33,196 nt of DNA from Diplocarpon mali (taxonomy: Eukaryota; Ascomycota; Leotiomycetes; Helotiales; Drepanopezizaceae), in NCBI GenBank assembly GCA_024741835.1, contig JAENRP010000427.1, positions 1 to 33,196 on the forward strand. Reading direction: 5' to 3'. Of the stretch, positions 1-12,200 are shown one piece after another. The first letter of the stretch is position 1. The number at the start of each line of letters is the position of its first letter. The notes under the pieces were generated by a model. That model ran no database searches and had not been told where the DNA came from. It saw only the letters and a program-made list of their open reading frames with translations. The position numbers were made by a program, and so were the translations under genes.

Positions 1-18
1 TAGGCCAGGCCTAGGAGT
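1..18. repeat. 23-bp palindrome, copy cut by window edge
   Basis: The right arm GGCCTAGGAGT (8-18), centre base A (7) and the last six bases of the left arm are present; the rest lies outside the window. It belongs to the dispersed 11-1-11 palindrome family described in the findings. Bases 19-95 beyond it are AT-rich and I see nothing else in them. Confidence 0.7.
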
Positions 19-420
19 TAGAAAACGAAATTAGCAAAATAAACAAATAAGCTATAGAGTTATAAAAATAATTAAAAATAGTACTAATTTAGATATTAAT
101 TTTCCTTAGTTCTTTTTAAGAGATAGGGAGAACTATTATTAGATAATACTCTTTTTATAAAGCGCCTACTTCTTTTTAATAGTTTACTATTAGTATTAGA
201 AGAGTCCGGTCTTAGTGTTATAAGAGCTTTAGTATTTCGTAAAGATGCTAGTATAGTTTGATGGCTTCTGCTAATAGGAAGAGAGACTTATATTATAACA
301 TTATTATTATTATCCTCTTTATTATTATTATTATCCTTTAAAGAGTCTTCTACTATAAAGGAGGATGAGGCAGGCAATTTAATAGATAATACTTCCTTTT
401 CTTTACCTTTAATTAATATA

Positions 421-443
421 AGTTGCGGGCTAGGCCTAGGAGT
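421..443. repeat. 23-bp palindrome copy in ORF B
   Basis: Arms AGTTGCGGGCT and GGCCTAGGAGT flank centre A. On the minus strand it is read in the ORF B frame as ITPRPSPQL, the same phase as the Copia-1 copies. It occupies the same place near the C-terminus as the copy at 19352-19374 in ORF A. Confidence 0.8.
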
Positions 444-1242
444 TATATTAGAGGGTTTAGTATAAGGTTTCTTAATGCTATACTTTTCGAAAAGGATCGT
501 CTTATTAATCATATTATTAGCCTTGATATTATTATTAGTACCTTTTGTCTTAGTCTAGGACTTATCCTTATATAGTTATAGCTTTAACTATTAAATCAGC
601 TTTTAAGTATAAGTAAAATTATTAAAAAGTTCCTACTTATACTTCTTTAAATATATTATCAACTGAGTTATATTTTTAGAAAATAACTCCTTTACTATTA
701 TTACTACTAATAGATCGTTCTATAGCTATTTCCTTATAAGTGCTTCTGATAATAGGCCTCCTTTTATTATACTAAGTATTATATGAAATTTGGCTAACGA
801 TTCTCTAGCAATACTCTATCTTATAGTGCTAGGTCTCTTTATACTAATAGAATCGATAAGAAAATCTTCTAGGTCTATGCCATTCTTTAATAAGTTATTA
901 CTAATAACTTCTATATAGTTATTACTAATAGTAAGAAAGCCACCTTTTCTTAATTCTTTAGCAGATTTTATATTAACGAATATGCCTTATTTAGTAAATA
1001 TAGAGAATAGAGTTATCTTATTAGAGATATACTCCTTTAGAAGTATCTTCTCTCTAGTGTTCAATTCTTTCTATTATACTACATTTTAAGCCAGATTTAG
1101 TAAGATCTATTAAGCATTCTTAAGGCGTTAGGGTATAAGATTTAATAATTCATAGGATTTTTCCTAAATAGCGAATTCTCCGGTCGATTATTTAGCTACT
1201 AAAATCATATAGTAGTTAATAGTTCTATTATTAGGTGGATTG

Positions 1243-1265
1243 ACCCGTAAGCTAGGCCTAATAGT
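1243..1265. repeat. 23-bp palindrome copy in ORF B
   Basis: Arms ACCCGTAAGCT and GGCCTAATAGT flank centre A, with outer TTG and CAA still visible. It is read in frame as LTIRPSLRV and sits at the position equivalent to the copy at 20237-20259 in ORF A. Confidence 0.75.
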
Positions 1266-2472
1266 CAATCTTATAAATCTTATATTAGTATTAATCTTAG
1301 TAGTAATAACTCTTAAGTAGTAGTTAATTTTAATAAACTATATAAGCTTAGGATATATCACTAGTTTATATAAAGACTTATATTAAGTTAGCAAAGCACT
1401 TAAGTATAATTTATAATATATCCTTAGTATCTATTATATTAAGCTATAAGTTATATTATAAAGGTAGGCAAAGGGGAGGTTTGACTTCTTATCTAAGGTC
1501 TAGAAGTAGTATCGGTACATTTCTAGTTCTTCTTATACTAATATTAAAAATGAATTCTTTCTATAATTACTATAATTATATATACGTATAGCACTTAAAA
1601 AGGCGCAGCTAAACAACTTAGGTATATTTAAAAAGCCTTTGCTATAGAATAATATAAAGTTATCAATAGTTAGTATAGCGTTATACTAGGCAGGGGTCTA
1701 TATAATATTATAAAACAATTTAAGGGCTTTAGGTGCCACTCTGAACTTAGAGAAGCCTAATAATACATTCTTCTTAACTTAGTTTACTATTCTATTGCTA
1801 ATAGCTATAATTCCATAATTTCCTAAATGCAATAAAAATAAGGTTAGGTCAAGAGCGGTGCAAAATTTATAAATATTAAACAATACATCTTTATTAGTAA
1901 GGCCTATTGTTGCCAATCTATAGTACTACGTATATTAGCATTTATAAAGGGCGTAGAACTTTTCAAAATTAAAGTCCTTAAATATTCCTATTATAAACTT
2001 TGCAAGTCTTGTCTTTATTTCTAGTATTACTACTATTTTAAAACTATTGCTATACTATAGTATTATCTTTATATTAAAGGGGACTTGATAATATTTTATA
2101 AAGATAATATTTGTATTAACTTTGGATTTCTCCTTAAGAATATAGAAGTCACCCTTTAATTTCTTATGCTTAATAAAGAATTATATAATATTATCTATAG
2201 AAAATTCGTCTTATAGCAGTTTTATAATCTGCTTAATAGCTCTTATCGTCCCTTCCTATACTAATAAGACTTCTCCTTAACCTTCTTTTCTTAAATGCTT
2301 TATTATTAACTTATAGAATTTAAGAACAAATTTTTATAGGTTATTAGGGAAAGATTGTATAATATTGGCGGTATCCTTCTTAGTATTATTAAAAATTTCT
2401 AGCATATTAGTAATAGTGCCTATTTCTTTATTAGATAATTCATCTTTTAAATCTATGATATTACGTATATTG

Positions 2473-2495
2473 ATCTATAAGCCGGGCCCGCAAGT
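2473..2495. repeat. 23-bp palindrome copy in ORF B, decayed left arm
   Basis: The right half GGCCCGCAAGT is clear; the left arm ATCTATAAGCC is degenerate. On the minus strand it reads MTCGPGL in the ORF B frame. Confidence 0.65.
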
Positions 2496-2658
2496 CATTT
2501 TCTTTACTATTAGTATTTAGGGTATTTAAGGCATTTCTAAGGATAGTGACTTAAATTCGTCTAAGTTAGAGGATTAGTAGTCAGGCAGGTTAGCTGCTTA
2601 AGTTCCTAGTATTATAGGCACCTCTGGCTTAGGGATATCCTCCTTATATGCTGATTCC

Positions 2659-2681
2659 ACTCGTAGGCCAGGCCTACGAGT
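2659..2681. repeat. 23-bp palindrome, perfect copy
   Basis: ACTCGTAGGCC, centre A, GGCCTACGAGT: all 11 base pairs match. It is read in the ORF B frame on the minus strand as LTRRPGLRV. It is the cleanest example of the family and fixes the 11-1-11 geometry. Confidence 0.9.
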
Positions 2682-3600
2682 CAAATTCTCCTTATTAGTT
2701 ATTCCTACTAAGGGTAGTAGCATTTTTAAGGTAATAGGGATAATAAACTCCTATCTTTTTAACTTATTATTAAAGTAATTTATAGTATACTTAGTAAGAT
2801 AAGTCATCTTTTCTTTTATAATAAGTAGACTATATTATAATTATTAGAGGCTAAGTATATTTAGAATAGTTTAGTTAGGAAGTGTAAAATTATTATACTA
2901 TAAGGATTCATCTTTTATAATCTGAATAGTAGAGTGTATAATAGTGCTTAAGAACCTAATAAATTTTCTACTTCTAATGCTATTTCCCTATAGCTTTTTT
3001 ATACCTTCTTAAATAGTGAAATGATTTAATACCTATATAGCCTTTGCTATAGGTTAGTATATCTTAAAGATTTTGCCAAGCCCCTGTAGGGCGTTATTAG
3101 TAGTAATATCAGTTATAAAGTAGGTTTGGAAAAGTGTACTATAAGTACTACTTATAAATTGCAATAATCTTTTTATATACTTATTCTTCTTATTTCAATT
3201 TTTCTAAAATAAATCCACTAAATTAGCATACTTTTAATATTCCTATAGAAATTTTTCACAATCGATCCCTTTTATCTTAAGCTTATTCTTAAGAAAATCA
3301 TCAAAGCTTAAAAATCCTTCTTCTATAATAGAAATTCTATAGTTTAACACTTTTATAAATGAGTTTAAGAATACTTACTATTTTATTTCACCTAATGTTC
3401 TATAAGTGCTTACTATATCTTCTAATGATCTTAGAGCTTTTCTATCTTATGAAAAGTTACCCTTTAATATTAGTTTATTATTAGCAGTGTTTAGGGGTTT
3501 GCTACCTAAAGCTACAACTGATATATTCTTCTTAAGTATAGCTCTCTTACTTAAGCTTAATAGTACTATAATGAATTATTTAATAGGAGGGGGGTAGTTC

Positions 3601-3853
3601 TAAATAAAGAGATGATTATTTAGAAAAGATTAACGATATAAGAGGCTTATATTAGAAAAGATTAATAACAAAAGACAATAGTGGTGGTACTGGTATTATA
3701 GGTCTGGTAGGGTTATAGAAAAAGTAAAAAAAGTAAAATCGTAGTGCAGGGAGAGGCTTATTTATAGAGTTTGAAATCGCGCTAGTATATAAAGGAAAAG
3801 TGGGTATAATAAGCTTAGAAGTAGGAATAAAAGTAGGGTATAACGCATATAAG
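3601..3853. other. spacer between Copia-2 and ORF B
   Basis: This is AT-rich sequence of the oldest layer. After removal of Copia-2 it joins 18901-19218 to form a spacer of about 570 bp between ORF A and ORF B. The ORF B frame can be read weakly upstream to about 3660, but without paralogue support. I see no promoter or other element. Confidence 0.5.
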
Positions 3854-3858
3854 GACCT
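3854..3858. repeat. target-site duplication of Copia-2 (left)
   Basis: GACCT precedes the left LTR and the same five bases follow the right LTR at 18896-18900. It proves one insertion event spanning 3859-18895. Confidence 0.92.
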
Positions 3859-4030
3859 TGTTGCGCCATGAGGAGCCTCAGGCACTGAGGCATCTAAGGA
3901 CTGGCTTATGTAATGTACCCCTGAAGTGGCCACGGAGCACTTCTATAAAGGGAGCTCAGATATACAGTTAGAGTAGAATTTTACAAGCTTCTGCTACTAC
4001 TGAGAATCCACTTCTAAATATAGCACGATA
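3859..4030 (+). repeat. Copia-2 5' LTR
   Basis: It begins TGTTGCGCC and ends CACGATA (CGACA in the partner copy, so CA has become TA). It is 172 bp, the same length as the 3' copy, and differs from it only by transitions in the parts compared. The sequence GTTATCAGCAC directly after it is the likely primer-binding site; I cannot assign the tRNA. Confidence 0.9.
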
Positions 4031-4192
4031 GTTATCAGCACTATTCGCAACTCTTAGAAGCAAACGATTAAAAATCTACTATGTTTAGAGACTTCTTAAA
4101 GAGGTTTTACTACTATTTTCATCTATTCTCCTTCGCCTATACGCATTATACAACCTGACTTAACGTTCTAACGCTCCTAGCCAATTAATACC

Positions 4193-7100
4193 ATACTCCC
4201 TACTATCCTAGTCAATATAAGCGAATACTAGTAAAAAGAAGCTTAAGAGCTTAGCTCTAGTAGAGTTATGCTCTAGGATAAGAAGTCATAGCGCATTTGG
4301 TACGCTAAGTTAGAGTTTTAAGCTGAATTTCTACGCCTTTAGAAGTATATAGAGAAGCTAAGATAGGTTAATAACCTTAAACTATATGCTATAGAGATAG
4401 GAAACCAAGCTCTGCTTTATAAGAATGAAGCTCTATATCTGCTAGATCTAGAAATAGAACTGCCGCAGCTTGAAAAAATTATAAAAGGACAGGACTAGAG
4501 AGTATTGCAAAGCTACTACAAGTTATACTAATAATAGGAAGCTACTAATCAATAAACGCCAGCTCTACTACTACTTGCAAAGATAATAGCTAAAGATATA
4601 GAGCTAGAGTATAAAATAGCAGTAACGCAATATAATCTTATAATAGAAATATAGAAAAGGAATAGAAGCTCCTATACTTAATTATACTATTAGATTACTA
4701 AGATAGTACACCTTATATTACTTTAAGTAGTATAATATAACTGTAAGGAAGCGGGGAAACTGTCAATTTAATAGATCGTAGAGCACCTGCGCAGGGAACT
4801 AGCCCCCTTTGAGGTTAGTATAATAGAGTCAATTCGGGAAGACTATAATACTAAGCTCTTTAAAATAAGGAGTAGTAAAGTGGACCTGAAGACCTGGCTT
4901 ACTAGCTTTAAGAAGATCTATTAGGAAGCTCGAACTTATAGAATCCCAAAGGTTTAAGGCTCCTTTGCGATTATAAAGTTTCTATAGTCGGTTTACCGCT
5001 AGGCTCCTACTTAGTCTTAGCAGACCTAAGCAGAGCTTATTAAAGATAATAAGCTAAGTCTAGAGTATAGAAAAGATATAGTCTACTATATTAATTAGTT
5101 CTTAAGCTTAATAGAGCGAAGCCTCGCAAGCTCTTTATTAAAGGCAACCCTTAGAGTATATGCCTCGCTTAAAGGAGTAGGCAATCATACTAATCTAAGA
5201 GCATTAAGTAAAGGCAAGGTAAAGAAGACTCTCAAGGGGAGCATTAAAAAGTACCCTTATCCTTAGGTTAAAAATTACTTTTAGAACCTAAAGGAGTGTA
5301 ATAGGCTGAAATACGCCTTAACTAGCACTAAGGAAGGTACGCTTTAAAACCTCCTTAGCTATAATAAGGTTAAAAGAATATATAAAAACCTTGCTTCCTT
5401 AGAATAGAGAGAGCTCTATACTAAGCTCTCTTATATTAAATAAGCTCTTATAAATCAATTTAAGGAAAGAACATCTGCTAAAGCTTTAAGGAGCGGCAAA
5501 TCCAAGATTATCGCCGCCCTCTTAAATCTAGCTCTCTTCGAAGACTTTACCTTAGGAATATACTCTACCCTTAAAGCTTCCTACGCTCTCTCGAATATAA
5601 CCCTACTTAACAACTGCGCTGCAACGCACCTTATTAATTAAGAGGAGCTTCTAATTCCTAGATTATTGAAAATCGCATATCCTTAGGACTATATAGAGGC
5701 AAGGAGCTTAAGTCTACTAATAAGGAAGAGGGGTATACGTCTGATAAAAGGGGTTCTTACCGATAGAGGAGACTTAGAGCTTAAGAATATAGCGCTTATA
5801 GATAGGTTTAATATTAATATTATTTTAAAGCCTCTTTTAAAGAAGGCTAGGGTATAGTATATAGGCCTAGATGCAACGCTTTAAAAGGGTATAGCAGATA
5901 ATAATATAGTTATAAAGCAGCTAGAGCGTAGGTCGAATGTTATAGTATTTAAATATAAGCCTATTAACTTTTATAATACTCCTAACTTACTATACTATGC
6001 TTAACTAACTTGCCTAGCCTTTCCTACTTTACAATAGCGTCTACGAAGCTAATATAAACCCCTAAGGAGCAGCGTATTCCTAAGAGCTAGGAATAATTCG
6101 GCAGATATTTAGCACCTTCAATTAGGCTATCTAAGAGCTAAGGCGCTCGAAAAGCTTATATTAAACGTAAGAGGGGTAAAGATTAAAGGGAAGCTATAAA
6201 TCAATTATAAAGCTTGCGCTTAGGCAAAAGCTAAGCAAAAGCCTTTTAGGAGAGAGTCAGATTTTAAGGCTTTAAGACCATTCTTTAAGTGCTCCTAGGA
6301 CCTATTTGACTATAGTATATTAAGCTTCTCCTTAGAAAGCTAGCTTCTCCTAATTAAGGATGAATTTAATAAGAAGTTATTTAAATATACTCTACTTTAT
6401 AAGTCCCTAATGCTAGTTCTAAGAGCTCTTTAATCTTTTAAAGTATAGGTAAAGTGCTATTATAGCCTCCCCCTATATATTCTAAAGAGCAATAACAATA
6501 CCTTAGTATTCCCTTTATAAGGAGCATCGAAATATAGAGAGTGGTGCAAAGCTAAAGGCATAGAGGTAGAAGTCACTCTATCTTATACTTATAAATTAAA
6601 TGGAGCTTCTGAGAGAGCAGGAGTAGAGATTATTAAAAAGGCACTTACTATACTAATCTTTGCTAACCTCTTAAAGTACCTATAGCCTAAAGCCGTACTA
6701 GCTGCAATATACCTTTATAATATTAGCCTATTAAAGCGCAAGGGATAAAAGAGTCTAAATGAGGTACTTTAGTTCTAATTTAGATAATACTTTAAGTAGT
6801 ATAATCCGCAGATTATTATAAAGCTTACTACCGATTTAAGACTAGAATAAGGGGATATAAAAGCATATAAAGCGCGCGTATACCTATTAGCAAAGGAGAG
6901 GGAAGCTCTAAAGAATAAGAGAGCTTTTAAAACCATACTATAAAGGCATATTAAATACTTAATTAATTACTACGCTATTAATATATATAGGATTTAGGTG
7001 TTTAAGCTTTAAAAGGTTATAATCTCTTGAAATATCGAATTCGATAAGTCTAAATTCTATTCTAAGGAGTATAAAAAGGTGGCTAGCCACCTACTCCCAA

Positions 7101-7558
7101 TTATTAAGGAGATTATGCAAATGATTAAAGAGGAGGAGGAAGAAGCTTAAGACGCTAAGTTAATTATCAAAAATGTAAAGGGAGCTCTGGATAAGCAGCC
7201 TATAGATAACCTAGTAAGAGGTAAGCCTATTAATCTTTTACTAATAGAAGCTTTAAGCTCAGATTTATCAAGGGCTCTTATCCCTTATAAGGCTACTTAT
7301 AGCATTTCTACTCTAGCTACTTAAGAGCAGCTGCCTAATAGCAAAGGGTTAGACGCTTTAAGATAACTATCAATAGTTAGGAAGAGTATCGAAAGCAATA
7401 TTATAAATGCCAGTTCTGCTAGGGAGCGCAATACCAGGCCTTTAGTTGCTATACAGACTAAGCAATCGTAAGGGCAGGAGCAGGCCCTTCAATTACTAGA
7501 AGCTCTATTATAGGCAACTAGTAAAGAAGTATGCTAGCTCTTATTAAAAGCACCGATT
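4193..7558 (+). pseudogene. Copia-2 gag-pol, N-terminal part (gag, protease, integrase)
   Basis: A plus-strand frame starts at ATA 4193 (ATG lost) and reads gag-like protein with many TAA/TAG stops. Protease is recognised at LLNNCAATHLI (about 5602-5640), where the expected catalytic Asp reads Asn. The gag-pre-integrase domain follows near 6115 (HLQLGYLRAKALEKL). The integrase core contains LLLIKDEFNKKLF (about 6345-6385) and NGASERAGVEIIKKAL (about 6600-6650), with the catalytic Glu in ASERAG. A variable linker leads to the break at 7558, where Gypsy-1 inserted at CGATT. The second half resumes at 15128. Integrase before RT places it in copia rather than gypsy. Confidence 0.82.
7554..7558. 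repeat. target-site duplication of Gypsy-1 (left)
   Basis: CGATT here corresponds to CGATC at 15123-15127 on the other side; the one difference is a C/T transition. Confidence 0.8.
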
Positions 7559-7865
7559 TGTAACGATACAGAACCGCCAAAGTGCGAGATCAAGTATAGG
7601 AGTAAGAAGTGGTGCAAAAGGCGTATTCTATAGGTCTAATACGAAGGAAACGAAGAAGTTAGAGAACCCTCCTTAGGGGAGAGCCCTTCTTCCTTATATA
7701 CATAGTAGCTAGGAGCTTTATTACCTGCTTATATGATATTATGCAAGAATATCCTTTTGCACCTTTAGGGTCGATTTAAGAAAACCCTATATCAAATCGA
7801 GATTGCGAAACCTTAGAACGCCGTACTCCTAGGTAATTGCACTAAGTGGAGGTGCAGCTATTATA
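7559..7865 (-). repeat. Gypsy-1 3' LTR
   Basis: It is 307 bp, plus-strand start TGTAACGATACAG, end ATTATA (originally probably GTTACA). It matches 14816-15122 in length and in sequence apart from transitions. The partner start reads TATAATAATATAG, each change a RIP-type transition. Confidence 0.9.
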
Positions 7866-7881
7866 CTACCTTTCCCCTTTG
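7866..7881 (-). other. Gypsy-1 polypurine tract
   Basis: Read on the minus strand the bases are AAAGGGGAAAGGTAG, ending at the LTR. A purine run directly upstream of the 3' LTR is where plus-strand DNA synthesis is primed in LTR elements. It confirms the minus orientation. Confidence 0.75.
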
Positions 7882-7883
7882 AG

Positions 7884-7903
7884 AACGCTTGCCTATAAGC
7901 GTT
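7884..7903. repeat. short inverted repeat next to the polypurine tract
   Basis: AACGCTT, six bases, AAGCGTT: a perfect 7-bp stem in the Gypsy-1 3' region. The stretch from 7904 to 8190 shows nothing further apart from a trinucleotide run of TAC/ACT near 8125-8145. Confidence 0.6.
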
Positions 7904-8190
7904 AGTAGGTTATAATGATTTTTATATAGTAATGTACTTAGCGCGTTATTATGCAAATAGTACTATTCTGTATTTGGTTTAGCGCAAGTCGCGTTATATA
8001 CTTAAATTTGTTTTTCCTTCTATAGGATCTTCCTTCCTTAGTATAATAACCGCATATAATCGTATAGGTCTCTTACTCCTACTACTATAGCGCAAGGCTA
8101 ATGCATAGTAGTAAAAACAATTACTACTACTACTACCAACTACTATAAGTAAGTTTGCCCTAGTCTAGGGTTAAATCGCGTCTAATATGC

Positions 8191-9000
8191 ATAGTGCTAA
8201 TTCCCTTGCCATCAAGCGCCCTTGCAGTAGCCTACTGCGTTTGTTATTGCTAGTGCGTGCGGCGCCTTATGCGCGATATTACGCATAAGTGCGAGTTTGA
8301 ATCGGAGCGTAGCAAAAAGTGCTACTAGTGCTAGGAGCAGAAGGCAAAGTGTATCTCTATAAGTATCCCAAATCGAGTTTAAAGACTTAGTCGCGCTAAT
8401 ACTTATTTATAGCTTCCCTCTTATATTAGTAAGGAGTTCGCGGTGCTATCCGCGGCCCTTAAGGAGTGGCAGGGAGAGGCTCCTTAGTAGTAAGAGGGGG
8501 ACGACGACGACGATAATAAGGACGCGCGTGCGGTTTCGGCAGAGAACCGCGAGATGCTCTATTAGAAGGCGGTCCGGCGCGCCTGGATTCTTATTAACCT
8601 CCTACTAGTGGCTAGCGCAGAGGCTCCGATTAGCCGCTCCTAACTGAAGCGTACTAGCCTTATAGAGTTCTGCTCTATGGCTAAGGCTATAGCAAGCTAG
8701 CTAGAGGGGATCCGGGCGACGGTTACTATAAGTTAAACCCGAATTAGTATTAAATTAACTGCTGACTTTCTAATAAGAGCGCGGCGACTTTATTAAGTCC
8801 CAGCTAGCGAGGTTAAAGTAATCCAGCCGAACTATGCTAAGCCTCCTAAGGTCTATCGCTGCATTAGTAAAGCGGACTGCTATAGTAGCAGAGTCTCTTA
8901 TAAGGGGAAGGGGGCTTGCAATAGCGAGGGTAGCATTGGGCGCGGCGGCCAGTAGGGCGGCGCTAGCGGCAGCAAGAGGAGGAGGTTAGGGTCGTTCTAA
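8191..9000 (+). pseudogene. Gypsy-1 accessory ORF on the opposite strand, cysteine-rich
   Basis: A plus-strand frame of 270 codons runs from ATA 8191 (possible lost ATG) to TAA 8998-9000, antisense to Gypsy-1 pol and between pol and its 3' LTR. It is noticeably more GC-rich than its surroundings. The N-terminal part is cysteine-rich: CVCYC*CVRRLMRD, then KCEF, then SKKCY*C, then KC, which resembles a zinc-binding cluster. A middle segment has an acidic run (EGDDDDDNKDAR), then a longer region (KAVRRAWILINLLLVAS). The C-terminus is Gly/Ser-rich and ends SGSKRRRLGSF, a nuclear-localisation-like end. Stops are mostly TAG/TAA of the RIP type. I cannot assign a function. The absence of frame shifts over 800 bp argues that it was a gene. 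Confidence 0.6.
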
Positions 9001-9200
9001 GCGGGGGTGTGTTTAGGAGGCGAGCTTTAGCTCTAGAACGGAGTTAGAGCTTATCTCCTTAAGCGCAGAGGAGGAGGGGTTAGAGGAGTTATAAAAGGAG
9101 GGGGCAATTGGCCTAGCGTTATTGTTTTTCTATTTTTATTATTTTTCTCCTTTTTTTTTTTTTTTTTNTTATTTATATTTTTAAATTTATTTACTAACCT
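9001..9200. other. linker with poly-T tract and one ambiguous base
   Basis: A purine-rich piece follows the accessory ORF, then a T-rich tract with a 17-base T run (9151-9167) and a single N at 9168. No gene is seen. Confidence 0.6.
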
Positions 9201-12200
9201 ATTTTGCGTTTAGCCTATCATCTTCTAAGTAATTATAATTATCTATACCACTTTCCTAAGCCTTTAGCCAAGCTTATAGGTTCTAAGGTAGTCTTAGCTT
9301 CGTAGGATTAGTCTAATAAAAGTCGCGAATCTTATACAAGGATTTTATAAAATTTAAGGCGCGATACTAACTCGAATCAGGGTTATAACCAGTCCATTTG
9401 ACCTAGTACTTTAGCTTTCCTTAAGATAGGCGTATACTTAGTATCTTAGATACTTTATACTCTTCTTGCTTAATAATCTTTTCTATAATAGGCTAGGGTT
9501 ATTCCTAACCTAGCAAAGGGTTCTGCAGATCTTTGAATAGTAGCTCTGGCGCAAAGACATTGTATATTATAGAACCTATAGGCAGCTTGATCTAATATAA
9601 ATTGCCTACCTTCTTAAGAATCTCGAAAGGACCATCCTATTAATTGGCCAGTTTCCTATTAAGGCGGTAGTTCTTAAGATTTTTTATCAAGAGGTAGATT
9701 ATATCTTTAGGTTTCTAATCAATCTCCTTTTAGTATTGATTTATAGACTTACGCATTTTCTCTTAGGCGCATTTTATATTGCCTTTCGCTACTTCCTAAA
9801 CTGCGTGCATCCTTTTTGCTATTAGCTTAGCTTCTACCTAGTTCAATTTCTCTTATAGGCTAGACGTTTTTAAAGAGATCTAGTCCTAACTTGTCTAAGG
9901 TGCAATTTCATACCTAAGCTAATACGGGGTCATACCGATTGAAGCGTAAGGTAGAGTCGATTGCGCATAATCTATTAACGGAATCAGTTTATTCCAATTA
10001 TCTTAATAGTAATTAATAAAAGGCCTTAGCTTTAAATCAATATACTTATTTATAATCTCCGTTTGGCCGTCAGTCTCCTTATGGTATGCTATAGAGAGTT
10101 TAATCTTAATACTAATAATATAGTAGAACTCTTTCTAAAATGAGGAGACGAATTAGGGGCCTCGGTCTAAGGTAATTATCTCTAGAGTATAGCCGAATCG
10201 ATATATCTATTAAATGAATAATCGGGCAGTTCCTTAAGCGTCGATATCTTTTTGATAAGGAATTGTAATAGCGCTCTTACTAAGTTGGTCTATAAAAACC
10301 AGGATTCGATCAAAACCGTACTTATTAAGAGGGAAATCCTTAAAATCTATATATAAGTGCTATATAAGATAATTAGGAATAGGGAGAAGCTGTAAAAGGC
10401 CTTATTATTTAATAGTCTTCGAATGTGAGAATTGATAAGGTCTATAATTTGCAATGAATCTTTTATAGTCCGAACCTATCCCGACCTAATAGTACTTAGG
10501 AGCAAGTAGCTAGTAGGTCTTTAAGCTACTAGGGTGCGCGCTTAAAGGTTGGTTATAAGCTTCTTGAATTAGACGAGTGCATAAGGGAGTGTTATAGCGT
10601 ACGCAGAGACGCTCTTTAAAGTAAAGCAATCCGTCTTTTAAAGAGTAGTTCTTAAGGAGGTCGGCGCGAATCTTTTAAAAGGATTTGCAGTTATCTTAAT
10701 AAAGCTTTTCAATCAAATTAAAGGAATCCTTAGGTCGATTCGGGGTCGAATCGGGATCATTAGTTAATATTAGGGCGAGGGTGCCTTCGGCAGATTCGGC
10801 GAGAAATTTGTCGGCCAGTTCGGTATTGATTCGGAGGTCTAACTAGGCTAGGGAAATCAGAACCTAAGATCGGCTATTTAGTTTCGCTTGCTTATAAACC
10901 GGCATATCCTACTCTCGGCGGCTAAGAATATCAGCCTTCCGGTTGTCTTTACTAGAAGTATATATAATTCGAAAATTGAAGTCAAATAGGAATTCTATCT
11001 ATTAGCACTATTTTACAGTCAGAACCTTAATAGTTATAAAGTACTTAAGGGAGCGGTAATCTAAGTAAATATCAACTCGCTCCTTAAGTGATATAAGCTC
11101 AGGTCTCTATTTGTAGCAGGATTCAATAATAGCAAAGAGTTCCTTATTATATATTTCCTAATTAAGTTCGTAGCTAGAGAGTATATGCAAATAGAAGCCA
11201 ATTGGGTACTATTGCTTATTAGAGTATTACTAAGAAAGTACTCTAGCGACGATGCTGTTAGAAGTATCAGTTTCCAGCTTTATAGGCAAGTCGGGGTCAA
11301 AATAGTAAATTCGCTAAATCGAGAGTAGCTGCTTGCAAAGCTCTTTAAAAGCGATTCGGCACTCTTCTGTCCAATTCCAAGGTACCATCGGTCGGGTTAG
11401 AACTGAGAGAGGTTTGGCGATTAGCCTAAAGTTGCAAATGAATTATCGGTAGAACTTATAAAATCCTAAGTAGGACTTTACTTTAGTAATAGTTTTCAAG
11501 TACCTTTAGTTGCGCAGTAGTTCGACCTTTTTAAGGTCTAGTTTAATCCCAGTTATTATTAGAATGTATTTGAGATATCAAGTTTAAGTAATATAAAACT
11601 CGCACTTCTTAATATCTACTTAAAGGCCAGCCTTTAAGAGTCGTTTTAGCACCTTTTTAATATAACCCTAGTGCTCTTTAACATTCTTTAAGTAAATTAA
11701 AATATCATCTAAATATGCTATATAAAAATCATCTAAGTAATTTAAAAGAACGTCATTTATATACCGCTAGTAAGTACTAGGTCTATTATAGAGGCCGAAT
11801 GGGAGAACCTTGCATTTATAGGATCTGTACCTTATTCGAAAGGTGGTGTATTCCTTTAATTCAGGGTCCATTCGTATCTGATTAAAAGCGGCCCGAATAT
11901 CCAGTTTTATAAAAATCTTAGCTTTAGATACTTGCCCTAAAAGCTCGTCTATCCTTAGAATCGGGTAAGCGTCTTTCTGAGTTAGTGCGTTTAGCTTCTA
12001 GTAGTCTATGCAAAATCGGAGGCTACCGTCGGCCTTCTTTATAAATAGTACTAGCAAAGCAAAGGGGCTAGTACTTATCTTAATAAAGCCTTTGTTTAAA
12101 TTCTCGAGTAAGTACTCCTTTATAACCTTAAGCTCCTTAGTAGATTGACGGTAGAGGGGCGAATAGGCATTAGGCAAGGGCTCTTCTAGCTGTATCTTAT

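Larger units (their letters stand above)
96..3600 (-). pseudogene. ORF B: large protein of unknown function, RIP-inactivated
   Basis: One minus-strand frame of about 1,168 codons runs from about 3600 to a TAA at 98-96. I found no frame shift: codon phase agrees at 3599, 3359, 2498, 512 and 98. It is broken only by TAA/TAG at Gln or Trp type positions, so it was a real gene damaged by RIP. I do not recognise the family and see no zinc knuckle, protease, RT or integrase motif. It is a distant paralogue of ORF A; matching stretches include NFS*DRKAL (near 3445), IAKAI*VLNHFTI*E (near 3030), KFRVAPKALKLFYNI (near 1750) and **ILRIYYKLYL (near 1420). Palindrome copies are read in frame as LTRRPGLRV, LTIRPSLRV and ITPRPSPQL. 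The tail is Asn-rich, then basic, ending KRTKEN. The start is uncertain: no intact ATG is left. It could be a gag-like or other accessory protein of the neighbouring gypsy element; that is inference. Confidence 0.72.

Noticed and set aside
1..3600. Reading the leftmost region as non-coding AT-rich filler
   Set aside because: A single minus-strand frame with RIP-type stops and a clear paralogue (ORF A) shows it was coding.
3652..3933. Minus-strand open frame of 93 codons
   Set aside because: It crosses the Copia-2 LTR border and target duplication, so it is chance.
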